Shown one piece after another: positions 4,833-11,583 of a DNA stretch of 23,030 nucleotides. This stretch comes from Candidatus Moranbacteria bacterium GW2011_GWE2_36_40 (GTDB taxonomy: Bacteria; Patescibacteriota; Minisyncoccia; Moranbacterales; GWC2-37-73). The DNA lies in contig LBRX01000018.1 in NCBI GenBank assembly GCA_000991645.1, positions 1 through 23,030 of the forward strand, in the 5' to 3' direction. Numbering within the stretch: position 1 is the first letter of the stretch; each line of letters begins with the position of its first letter. The notes under the pieces are model-generated. The model made no database searches. It saw only the letters and a program-made list of their open reading frames with translations, and had not been told where the DNA came from. The position numbers and the translations under genes were made by a program.

Positions 4833-7556
4833 ATGAAAAATACTAATCCAACCCCAGTGAAATCGTCCTCCTCTGTCGGAATTTCACGTGGCAAGAAACT
4901 TATCTTAATCGACGGTAATGCCATTATTCATAGGGCGTATCATGCGCTCCCACCGTTTACAACTAAGAAGGGAGAGTTGGTTAATGCGGTGTATGGTTTT
5001 GCCTCGACCCTACTCAGTGTGATTGCTGAGTTTAAGCCGGACTATGTCGTGGCGTCTTTCGATTTGGCAGGAAAGACTTTTAGACATGAAAAGTTTGAGG
5101 AATACAAGGCGACTCGAGTTAAAGGCGACGATGAATTATACGCTCAGATTCCACGGGTAAAAGAAGTTGTGAAAGCTTTTAATATCCCAATATACGAAGT
5201 AGCAGGGTTTGAAGCTGACGATATGATTGGCACAATCGCAACTCAAATATCCGCCATGGGCGGATCCGCCTCTGGCGGAAAAAATTCAGAGGATATTGAA
5301 ACGATCATTGTTACTGGCGATATGGATACCTTGCAACTAGTTAATGACACCACCAGTGTGTACACAATGAGGCGAGGACTTTCTGATTCGCTGATGTATG
5401 ACAGTGAAAAAGTTTTTGCACGCTATGGTCTTAACCCTGATCAAATTATTGATTACAAGGCGCTGCGCGGCGATCCATCTGACAACATTCCTGGAGTTAA
5501 GGGTATTGGCGAAAAAACTGCGGTTACTTTGTTACAAAAATATATTACTCTCGATGGTGTATATGAAAATATCGAGTATCTTAGCAAAGAACTTGCGACA
5601 ATTGCACTCAACGTCCCCATTGCACTTGAATTGGAAAAATCAGTACTCAAAGATTTTGATCGCGAAACAATTGTGAAACTTTTTTCTGAATTAAATTTTT
5701 ATAGCCTAATCAAAAGGCTACCATCAACCGATACGAATCTACGAACGAATGACGAATCTACGAACAAAAATGCTGGAGTGAAAGATTTTAGATATACAAT
5801 CGCAGATGAAAAAAATGCTGATGAATTGATTGCTGAATTTTCGCAGATGCCAGAGCTTTCCATTGCAACAGAAACAAGCGAAGATAAATTGGTCGGCATT
5901 GCAATTTCTTGGAAAACAGGACGCGCCACTTTTTTTCCAAAGTCTAGTGATTCATTTTCCAAGTTAAAAATTCTTTTAGAAAATCCGGAAATAAAAAAAG
6001 TTGGCTATGACTTGAAAGCTATTTACAAGCAGCTTTTTACTGAGGAAATTGTAATGGCGGGAATTTCATTTGATGCCATGCTAGCTGCCTATGTTTTAAA
6101 TCCGGGAGAAAAACTTGATTTTGAAAAAATGATTTTTTCAGAACTTGGAGAAGAAATTGTTTTTGAAAAAAAGAAACAAGGACAGCTTTCCTTGGTAGCA
6201 AATCCTGAAGATGAACAACTTGCCATGAATATTGTTTGTCAAAAAGCTGATTATTCTTTGAAATTAAAAATTGCTTTGGAAAAAAGAATTTCAGAAATCT
6301 CTGCGGAGCAGAAAGAAGCTGCCAAAACTGATGGAACACTGCAAACAATTTTTTCCCAAATGGAAATGCCACTAATAAAAATTCTAGCTCAAATGGAATT
6401 AACAGGCATTGAACTTAATACTGTTATTTTCAAAGGTATTTCAGAAAAAATTACTGGGACATTAAAAAATTTGGAAAAGGCAATTTACGATTTTGCTGGC
6501 AAAGAATTTAACATCAATTCCCCATCGCAACTTTCTGAAATTCTTTTTGGGACTTTGAATCTTCCAATGGCTGATATTAAAAAAACCAAAAAGGGACTTT
6601 CCACGGGAGCAGCGGAGCTTGAAAAACTTAGGGGTTCTCATAAGATAATTTCCAAAATCGAAGAATACCGTGAACTTTTCAAATTAAAGACAACTTATCT
6701 AGATGCCATTCCAAAGCTTGTCGACAAAAATTCTCGCATTCACACAACATACAACCAAGCAGTGGCAGCAACGGGGCGACTTTCTTCAACCGATCCGAAT
6801 TTGCAAAATATTCCAATTAAAACAGAACTTGGACAACTCCTTCGCACAGCTTTTGTTGCCAAAGAAGGATACAAATTGATAAGCGCTGACTATTCTCAGA
6901 TTGATTTGCGCTGCGTGGCTCACGTTTCCAATGATAAAAAACTTATTGAAGCGTTTCATAGGGGCGATGATATTCATAGACTTACCGCCGCTGAGATAAA
7001 CAAGGTTTCACATTCTCAAGTCACTGAAAAAATGCGTTCCAGCGCCAAAGCTCTAAATTTCGGCATTATTTACGGCATGAGCTCTTTTGGCTTTTCTCAG
7101 TCCGCTGGAATCTCTCGTAAAGATGCGCAGAAATTCATTAACGCCTACATGGAAAACTTTTCGAGTGTGGCTTCCTACATGAAAGAAACGCGCGAATTTG
7201 CGCGCACCAATGGATATGTGGAAACACTGCTTGGCAGAAGGCGAAATTTGCACGAAATAAATTCGCCCAATTTTCAAGTTGCTGCTGGAGCAGAAAGAAT
7301 GGCCATCAACATGCCTATTCAAGGCCTTGCAGCTGACATTGTAAAATTGGCTATGATCAAAACTGCTCAAGCTTTTTCAGGTGACAATAATATTCAAATG
7401 ATTCTACAAGTGCACGATGAAATTATTCTTGAAGTTAAAGCAGATGATGCCGAAATTGTAGCCAAAAAACTTAAAGAAATCATGGAAAATGTTCATCCCC
7501 TACGTGTCCCACTGATTGTTAATGTTAATATCGGAGACAATTGGGGAGAAATTTAA
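4833..7556 (+). CDS. polA: DNA polymerase I
   Basis: Fills gaps and removes Okazaki RNA primers. The 907-aa protein is close to the usual 900-930. The 5'-nuclease domain starts near residue 24 (LILIDGNAIIHRAYHALP) and contains EADDMIGT and TGDMDTLQLV. A 3'-5' exonuclease-like domain follows (about 310-500); the metal-binding Asp of the DxE motif is replaced (IATET), so proofreading is probably lost. The polymerase domain has motif A DYSQIDLR (686-693), motif B RSSAKALNFGIIYG and motif C VHDE. Motif A has Asp691 where Pol I usually has the steric-gate Glu (E. coli E710). Two repeat-derived insertions occur: residues 140-149 (SAMGGSASGG) in the nuclease domain and an Asn/Thr-rich linker near 300-313. 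The start at 4833 gives a 20-residue low-complexity lead. No SD. Confidence 0.97.
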   Translation: MKNTNPTPVKSSSSVGISRGKKLILIDGNAIIHRAYHALPPFTTKKGELVNAVYGFASTLLSVIAEFKPDYVVASFDLAGKTFRHEKFEEYKATRVKGDDELYAQIPRVKEVVKAFNIPIYEVAGFEADDMIGTIATQISAMGGSASGGKNSEDIETIIVTGDMDTLQLVNDTTSVYTMRRGLSDSLMYDSEKVFARYGLNPDQIIDYKALRGDPSDNIPGVKGIGEKTAVTLLQKYITLDGVYENIEYLSKELATIALNVPIALELEKSVLKDFDRETIVKLFSELNFYSLIKRLPSTDTNLRTNDESTNKNAGVKDFRYTIADEKNADELIAEFSQMPELSIATETSEDKLVGIAISWKTGRATFFPKSSDSFSKLKILLENPEIKKVGYDLKAIYKQLFTEEIVMAGISFDAMLAAYVLNPGEKLDFEKMIFSELGEEIVFEKKKQGQLSLVANPEDEQLAMNIVCQKADYSLKLKIALEKRISEISAEQKEAAKTDGTLQTIFSQMEMPLIKILAQMELTGIELNTVIFKGISEKITGTLKNLEKAIYDFAGKEFNINSPSQLSEILFGTLNLPMADIKKTKKGLSTGAAELEKLRGSHKIISKIEEYRELFKLKTTYLDAIPKLVDKNSRIHTTYNQAVAATGRLSSTDPNLQNIPIKTELGQLLRTAFVAKEGYKLISADYSQIDLRCVAHVSNDKKLIEAFHRGDDIHRLTAAEINKVSHSQVTEKMRSSAKALNFGIIYGMSSFGFSQSAGISRKDAQKFINAYMENFSSVASYMKETREFARTNGYVETLLGRRRNLHEINSPNFQVAAGAERMAINMPIQGLAADIVKLAMIKTAQAFSGDNNIQMILQVHDEIILEVKADDAEIVAKKLKEIMENVHPLRVPLIVNVNIGDNWGEI
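5250..5279. repeat. 30-bp double palindrome in frame in polA
   Basis: Two tandem 15-bp hairpins, TCCGCC-ATG-GGCGGA (5250-5264) and TCCGCC-TCT-GGCGGA (5265-5279). The 30 bp lie exactly on ten polA codons and encode SAMGGSASGG. The GC content is far above the surrounding sequence. Confidence 0.85.
5733..5765. repeat. ACGAATCT direct repeat in the polA linker
   Basis: ACGAATCTACGAAC occurs at 5733-5746 and again at 5752-5765, a period of 19. It encodes part of the Asn/Thr-rich linker between the 5'-nuclease and exonuclease-like domains (NLRTNDESTNKN). Related CGAAT units occur upstream of rpsT. Confidence 0.7.
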
Positions 7557-7640
7557 AATAACTTACAACCAACAACATACAACAAACAACCGTTATTACC
7601 CTTTTGTTGTCAGTTGTTAGTAGTACGTTGTCAGTTAATT
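7556..7640. repeat. Intergenic inverted heptad repeat between polA and mutM
   Basis: Five left 7-mers each end in AAC (ending at 7562, 7569, 7576, 7583, 7590), such as TTACAAC and AAACAAC. Five right 7-mers begin at 7606, 7613, 7620, 7627 and 7634, mostly GTTGTCA-like. The arms pair imperfectly around a 15-nt loop. It starts on the last base of the polA stop codon and ends 3 bp before the mutM ATG. Confidence 0.85.
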
Positions 7641-7642
7641 TT

Positions 7643-8509
7643 ATGCCTGAACTCCCAGAAGTACAAACTATTGTGAATGATTTGCAAATATTGACCGGTG
7701 ATACAATTATCGGTTTTTGGACTGATTTTAAAAAAGCCATCAAGTCAAAAAGTTTTGAAAAAGAAGTGATTGGAAAAAAAATCAAAAACATTAGAAGATT
7801 AAGTAAAAATGTTGTCATTGAATTAACCAGCAAACATGCCATTATTATTCACTTAAAAATGACGGGAAAACTCCTGATTAACAAACAACTTACAACCTGC
7901 CTACCGAACAGGCAGGCAAACAACTTACAACAAAAGCATTTGCATCACATTTTTTATTTAAAGAAAAATGGTAACTTGAATTTTTCTGACATACGAAAAT
8001 TTGCAACTCTTGAATTAATAAGCCTAGAAGAACTTTCTCAAATCGAAAAAACCAAGGGGGTTGATCCTTTTTCAAAAAACTTTACTCTACAAACTTTTTC
8101 AAAAATTATTAACGACCATGCAAATAAAACCCGTCACTCACGAGTGACAGGTAAAAACATCAAAAGCATTTTAATGAATCAATCTGCTATTGCTGGAATT
8201 GGAAATATCTACGCTTCGGAAATTCCATATGACGCCAAGTTAAACCCCCTGCGAAAACTTTCCAGCCTCAGAGACAAAGAGGTTACACTTCTTTACCATT
8301 CTATTTTAAAAATATTAACAAAAGCCATTAAGATGAGAGGGACTTCTATTAGCGATTATAGAGATGCAAAGGGAGAAAAAGGTGGCTTTCAAAATGAATT
8401 AAAAGTATATGGAAAAGCTGGTAAAAATTGCCACAAATGTGATACAATAATTGCAAAGGAAATGGTTGAACAGCGAAGCACTTTTTACTGTCCAACTTGC
8501 CAAAAATAA
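7643..8509 (+). CDS. mutM: Formamidopyrimidine-DNA glycosylase (Fpg/MutM)
   Basis: Bifunctional glycosylase/AP lyase that removes 8-oxoguanine and ring-opened purines. The start at 7643 yields MPELPEVQT, which exposes the catalytic Pro2 after Met removal, with Glu3 next to it; the in-frame TTG at 7604 would bury these and is rejected. Lys55 (RRLSK) matches the conserved DNA-binding lysine. The helix-two-turn-helix NQSAIAGIGNIYASEI and a C-terminal zinc finger (CHKC ... CPTC) are present. At 288 aa it is slightly longer than the usual 270, because of two repeat-derived insertions: residues 81-97 and residues 163-170 (TRHSRVTG). It follows polA across a heptad-repeat spacer and probably forms a repair unit with it. 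No SD. Confidence 0.95.
   Translation: MPELPEVQTIVNDLQILTGDTIIGFWTDFKKAIKSKSFEKEVIGKKIKNIRRLSKNVVIELTSKHAIIIHLKMTGKLLINKQLTTCLPNRQANNLQQKHLHHIFYLKKNGNLNFSDIRKFATLELISLEELSQIEKTKGVDPFSKNFTLQTFSKIINDHANKTRHSRVTGKNIKSILMNQSAIAGIGNIYASEIPYDAKLNPLRKLSSLRDKEVTLLYHSILKILTKAIKMRGTSISDYRDAKGEKGGFQNELKVYGKAGKNCHKCDTIIAKEMVEQRSTFYCPTCQK
7883..7931. repeat. Heptad direct repeats around a palindrome, in frame in mutM
   Basis: AAACAACTTACAAC occurs at 7883-7896 and 7918-7931, a 35-nt offset (five heptads). Between them CCTGCCT (7896-7902) and AGGCAGG (7910-7916) form a 7-bp hairpin. The element encodes about 17 residues (KQLTTCLPNRQANNLQQ) absent from typical Fpg proteins. Confidence 0.85.
8129..8152. repeat. 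24-bp palindrome in frame in mutM
   Basis: ACC, then GTCACTC (8133-8139), a 2-nt centre, GAGTGAC (8142-8148), then GGT, with one mismatched pair. The 24 bp coincide exactly with eight codons, TRHSRVTG, just before the helix-two-turn-helix. Confidence 0.8.
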
Positions 8510-8530
8510 TAAACTAAAACAAAACCTTAC

Positions 8531-8548
8531 TGTCACAAATACGTGACA
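8531..8548. repeat. Short hairpin between mutM and the DUF3048 gene
   Basis: TGTCAC (8531-8536) and GTGACA (8543-8548) flank a 6-nt loop in the 82-bp gap. No T-tract follows. It shares the GTCAC/GTGAC core with the palindrome inside mutM. Confidence 0.5.
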
Positions 8549-8591
8549 TCTATCCTTTTCAAGGAGAGAATTACGAGGAAGAAAACTCTTT

Positions 8592-9692
8592 ATGAACAGA
8601 AAACAAATTGGCATCATTGTCGCAGTGGCAGTGATAATCGTGGGAGCAATATTTTATTTTACCAAAGGAAAAAAGACCACTACAGTAAAACAAATTCAAA
8701 TAAATGGAATTCAAGAAAGTACTACTCCAGCCAACCCTGAAAATGTTAGCCCGATTTCAGGTTTAGCTTGTCAAAATTGGAATAAAAGATCTTTTGCTGT
8801 TATGCAACCAGCTGATGTTTCTGCTAGACCGCTAGCTGGACTCTCCCAAGCTGATATGGTAATAGAAATGTCAGCAGTATATGGAAGCATTACTCGCCTT
8901 ATGGGCGTCTATGGATGCAATAACCCAGAAGAAGTTGGGTCTCTGCGAAGCGCACGTCACGACTTTGTCCATCTTGCAAAAAGTTTTGATTCTATTTATG
9001 TGCACTGGGGTAGAGCAGACATTGAACAATTCAAAGAAGTTCTCAATAGCGGAGTTGTGGATGACATGAATTGCAACAATGACGCTGGAAAATCCGCTGG
9101 GCAATATTGCTTCCGACACGAAGCTGAGGACAACATGCGAGGAGTTGACACTGGTTATGCAAAATTTGCCAGTTTATTAGAAGGTGCAAAAAACTTTGGC
9201 TATCGAATGGAAAACAAATTTGTTGGATATCAACATCAGGCAGAAGCTTCCATAGAACAACGTCCAAATGGTGGCAATTTACGAGTAGCTTACGCCAAGC
9301 CATTTGATGTTGAATATGATTATGATAAAACAAGCAACTCATATTTCAGAACATGGGGAAACATGAGCGATACAGACAGAAACACCAAAGAACGAGTTGC
9401 CCCAAAAAATGTGGTTGTTCTTATTGCTGATGCTGCACCAATAAAAGTAGGGGAACAATATGTCAATGTCCAAATTGGAGATCCTTGGTTTGATGAAGCT
9501 GATTCTGGAAGTGCTTTCTTTTACATGAATGGTCAGCAATACAAAGGTTCTTGGAAAAAAGATAAACGATCCATTGAAAGCAAGCTCATGTTTCTTGATG
9601 AACAAGGACAAGAAATTAAGTTTGTTCCTGGACAAATTTGGGTTGACATCATAGACCCAGGACAAGCGCACAAATGGACACCAGCAAGCTAA
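8592..9692 (+). CDS. DUF3048 (YerB-like) membrane-anchored extracytoplasmic protein
   Basis: A 366-aa protein of unknown biochemical role, with one N-terminal membrane segment (residues 6-24) and a large extracytoplasmic part. It resembles the DUF3048/YerB family: NWNKRSFAVMQPADVSARPLAGLSQADMVIE is replaced here by its span 63-93, followed by EVGSLRSARHDFVHLAKSFD and an HWGRA segment, all recognisable family features. A C-terminal beta-rich domain (about 270-362) ends GQIWVDIID. YerB in Bacillus is a putative lipoprotein; here the anchor is a helix, not a lipobox. A GAGGAAG stretch lies about 12 nt before the ATG. The stop codon sits inside a perfect palindrome (9684-9698). It is probably co-transcribed with mutM and holA. 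Confidence 0.85.
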   Translation: MNRKQIGIIVAVAVIIVGAIFYFTKGKKTTTVKQIQINGIQESTTPANPENVSPISGLACQNWNKRSFAVMQPADVSARPLAGLSQADMVIEMSAVYGSITRLMGVYGCNNPEEVGSLRSARHDFVHLAKSFDSIYVHWGRADIEQFKEVLNSGVVDDMNCNNDAGKSAGQYCFRHEAEDNMRGVDTGYAKFASLLEGAKNFGYRMENKFVGYQHQAEASIEQRPNGGNLRVAYAKPFDVEYDYDKTSNSYFRTWGNMSDTDRNTKERVAPKNVVVLIADAAPIKVGEQYVNVQIGDPWFDEADSGSAFFYMNGQQYKGSWKKDKRSIESKLMFLDEQGQEIKFVPGQIWVDIIDPGQAHKWTPAS

Positions 9693-9698
9693 GCTTGC
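9684..9698. repeat. Palindrome over the DUF3048 stop codon
   Basis: GCAAGCT and AGCTTGC flank a central A. The TAA stop lies at its centre. No T-tract follows, so it is not an obvious terminator. Confidence 0.5.
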
Positions 9699-9711
9699 AA
9701 ATCCTAAATAT

Positions 9712-9814
9712 CAAGATACAAACACCAAACAAATCGCAAAAAACAAAAATTAAAAGGTTTTGAATTTGAAAATTGGTTATTTAATTTTATTTGTTTTTTG
9801 TAATTTGTATCTTG
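9712..9814. repeat. Inverted repeat filling the DUF3048-holA gap
   Basis: CAAGATACAAA (9712-9722) and TTTGTATCTTG (9804-9814) are perfect 11-bp arms. Inside them, A/C-rich sequence on the left (CAAACAAAT) and T/G-rich sequence on the right (ATTTGTTTTTTG) extend an imperfect pairing. It is a roughly 103-bp element that abuts the holA start. Confidence 0.75.
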
Positions 9815-9830
9815 GTTATTGAAAAAAATT

Positions 9831-10796
9831 ATGTTAATTTTTCTGTACGGTGCTGACAGTTTCCGATCCTTGGAAAAACTCAATGACCTTAAAAATAAAT
9901 ATCTTGAAAAGAATGGCTCAGGCACAGACCTGAGCGTTCTTGATTATGGCGAAGGTGCTTCATTTGAGGATCTTTCCACGGCACTTTCAGCACAGGGGCT
10001 TTTCTCTACCAAGCGATTAGTTATCTTAAAAAATAGCATGCTAAAGGGTTCCACAGAAACGCAAAAAGGAATCCTGACTATTATAAAGGCTAACACTGCT
10101 CTAGAAAAAGATGCGGACACCATTGTTACTTTTTATGAAAATGGAAACCCCAAAAAAAATGGAGCTTTATATAAGTTCATTTTTAAAGCTGCCAAAAGAC
10201 AGGAATTTGCTCCGCTAGAAGGAATTGCGCTTACCAACTGGGCGCTTGATTATGCAAAGATATTATCAACTGAAATATCTTTTTCAAGAAATGCCTTAAA
10301 CATGCTCTTGGCCGCAACTGGCAGTGATTTAAATATCCTTAGCAACGAAATAATCAAACTTATTAATTACAAAAATTTCGGTGAAATTAACGATTCAGAT
10401 GTTGTCTTGCTCGTAAAATCAAAAGTCGATTCCACGATGTTTGAAACAATTGAAGCTCTTGCTAGTGGCAACAAAACACGAGCTTTGAGCCTTTTCCACG
10501 AGCAACTCACCAAGGGTGAAGATGTTTTTTATGTTCTTTCAATGTATACTTATCAAATTCGTACTTTATTAAAAATTGGAGACTTCTATTGGCAAGGAAT
10601 GACAAGCGCGCCACAAATCGCACAAGCTTCTGGAGTTCATCCCTACGTCGTACAAAAATCTCTTTCTCAAATCCGCAATTTGTCCGAACAAAAAACCAAG
10701 CAAATGCTACGCGACCTTGCTGAAATCGATTTCTCTGCCAAAACCGGCAAGGTCGACCCAGTCCTTGCCCTCGACACTTTTATTGTTTCATTATAA
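9831..10796 (+). CDS. holA: DNA polymerase III delta subunit
   Basis: Delta subunit of the clamp loader, which opens the DnaN ring at primed sites. The protein starts MLIFLYGADSFRSLEKL, the usual delta N-terminus. A central part with RLVILKN, an AAA+-like fold and the DLNILSNEIIKL segment follows, then the C-terminal collar domain (VFYVLSMYTYQIRTLLKI). Its length of 321 aa is normal. A TTG 12 bp upstream (9819) would add MKKI and is less likely because the ATG matches the family start. No SD is visible; the upstream inverted repeat ends 16 nt before it. It shares a bidirectional terminator with rpsT. Confidence 0.93.
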   Translation: MLIFLYGADSFRSLEKLNDLKNKYLEKNGSGTDLSVLDYGEGASFEDLSTALSAQGLFSTKRLVILKNSMLKGSTETQKGILTIIKANTALEKDADTIVTFYENGNPKKNGALYKFIFKAAKRQEFAPLEGIALTNWALDYAKILSTEISFSRNALNMLLAATGSDLNILSNEIIKLINYKNFGEINDSDVVLLVKSKVDSTMFETIEALASGNKTRALSLFHEQLTKGEDVFYVLSMYTYQIRTLLKIGDFYWQGMTSAPQIAQASGVHPYVVQKSLSQIRNLSEQKTKQMLRDLAEIDFSAKTGKVDPVLALDTFIVSL

Positions 10797-10821
10797 AAAA
10801 TTGTTTTCAAAAAAATGCAAT

Positions 10822-10850
10822 AAAAAAAATCCCGCATAAGCGGGATTTTT
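10822..10850. terminator. Bidirectional terminator between holA and rpsT
   Basis: ATCCCGC (10829-10835), loop ATAA, GCGGGAT (10840-10846), with an A-run before and a T-run after. It serves the plus-strand holA and the minus-strand rpsT. Confidence 0.92.
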
Positions 10851-10865
10851 AAATATTCGAATTGT

Positions 10866-11138
10866 CTACTTCTTAAGTGCAAGTTTTTTTACAGCAGCGT
10901 TCAATCTTGATTTCTTTCGAGCAGCAGTATTTTTTTTGATAACCTTCTTTTGTGCAGCTTTATCAAGAGCTTTAATAGCACGTTTTAGCAACTCTTGAGC
11001 CTCCTTAACTTTTCCAGCAGCAACATTTTCCTTTGTTTCCTTAATAGCATTACGGAAAGTTCCCTTTACAACCTTATTGCGTAAAGTCTTACGATCAGTC
11101 ACTCGCATGTATTTTTTGGCAGATTTTTTGATTGGCAT
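10866..11138 (-). CDS. rpsT: 30S ribosomal protein S20
   Basis: Small-subunit protein that binds the bottom of 16S rRNA. The 90-aa, Lys/Ala-rich helical sequence begins MPIKKSAKKYMRVTDRK, has the family core RNKVVKGTFRNAIKE and ends with the helical AAVKKLALKK. The length is typical. It converges on holA, with a shared terminator. The start has only a weak AGGA-like sequence 3 nt before the ATG. A likely promoter lies at 11211-11239, and the leader contains three 11-nt CGAAT-type repeats. Confidence 0.95.
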   Translation of the reverse strand: MPIKKSAKKYMRVTDRKTLRNKVVKGTFRNAIKETKENVAAGKVKEAQELLKRAIKALDKAAQKKVIKKNTAARKKSRLNAAVKKLALKK

Positions 11139-11150
11139 ATCCTAATTTGA

Positions 11151-11183
11151 TACGAATTATATCCGAATTACATCCGAATCTCG
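11151..11183. repeat. Three 11-nt CGAAT repeats in the rpsT leader
   Basis: TACGAATTATA, TCCGAATTACA and TCCGAATCTCG follow one another just upstream of the rpsT start. They resemble the ACGAATCT units in polA and may belong to the same repeat family. Confidence 0.6.
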
Positions 11184-11210
11184 TAAATTTAAATAATTGT
11201 TACTTAAGTA

Positions 11211-11239
11211 TTTTTAGCATACAACTTTACTTTTGGCAA
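11211..11239 (-). promoter_or_regulatory. Likely rpsT promoter
   Basis: On the minus strand TTGCCA (11234-11239) and TAAAAA (11211-11216) are 17 bp apart, with a TGn extension before the -10. Confidence 0.55.
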
Positions 11240-11253
11240 GGGTCTGCAACTTA

Positions 11254-11294
11254 CATTATGAACTTTATAACTTTATGAACATTATAACTTATGC
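11254..11294. repeat. Degenerate 7-9-nt ACTTTATGA repeats
   Basis: Units such as AACTTTATA, ACTTTATGA and ACATTATAA recur every 7-9 nt across the dciA stop codon and into the rpsT promoter region. This is another AT-rich tandem repeat style, distinct from the GTTGTCA heptads. Confidence 0.6.
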
Positions 11295-11573
11295 TGTCAT
11301 CACTATATCTACTATCTCCTCACCACCAATCTCCCTGTTTATCCTGGCTACAAGTTGCTTTTTTCTAAGTAATATTTCACTCCCCCACATAGAATTAACA
11401 GTTTTAACAAATATTATCCTATCCCTAAAGGATACTGGCACAATATTTTCTATTCCTTGTCTTCCATATTCATCCTTAATGACAAGTTGAAAAACGTAAA
11501 AAACACTTTGTTGATCAATTACAACATCCTTGCTTAGTGTTTTTTTATTTATAAAAGATCCTAACGTTTTCAT
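11289..11573 (-). CDS. dciA: Short DUF721/DciA-like protein, putative helicase loader
   Basis: DciA is the bacterial protein that loads or activates the replicative helicase DnaB where DnaC/DnaI are absent. The 94-aa protein matches the core of the DUF721 domain: a leader ending VFYVFQLV, a strand-rich stretch PVSFRDRIIFVKTVNSMWGSE (given as span 47-67), then LLRKKQLVARINREIGGEEIVDI. The conserved NS-W-(G/A)-EL signature is clear. The position, 10 bp after dnaN and downstream of dnaA in the same direction, is the classic place for it. The protein is shorter than typical DciA (about 150 aa), lacking most of the variable part. No SD. The call rests on motif pattern and context. Confidence 0.7.
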   Translation of the reverse strand: MKTLGSFINKKTLSKDVVIDQQSVFYVFQLVIKDEYGRQGIENIVPVSFRDRIIFVKTVNSMWGSEILLRKKQLVARINREIGGEEIVDIVMTA

Positions 11574-11583
11574 TCTATTTATT

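Noticed and set aside
7604..7642. Upstream TTG start for mutM
   Set aside because: It would bury Pro2 and Glu3, the catalytic N-terminus of Fpg, and the added codons are heptad repeat.
9819..9830. Upstream TTG start for holA
   Set aside because: The ATG at 9831 gives the family N-terminus MLIFLYG; no SD supports the TTG.
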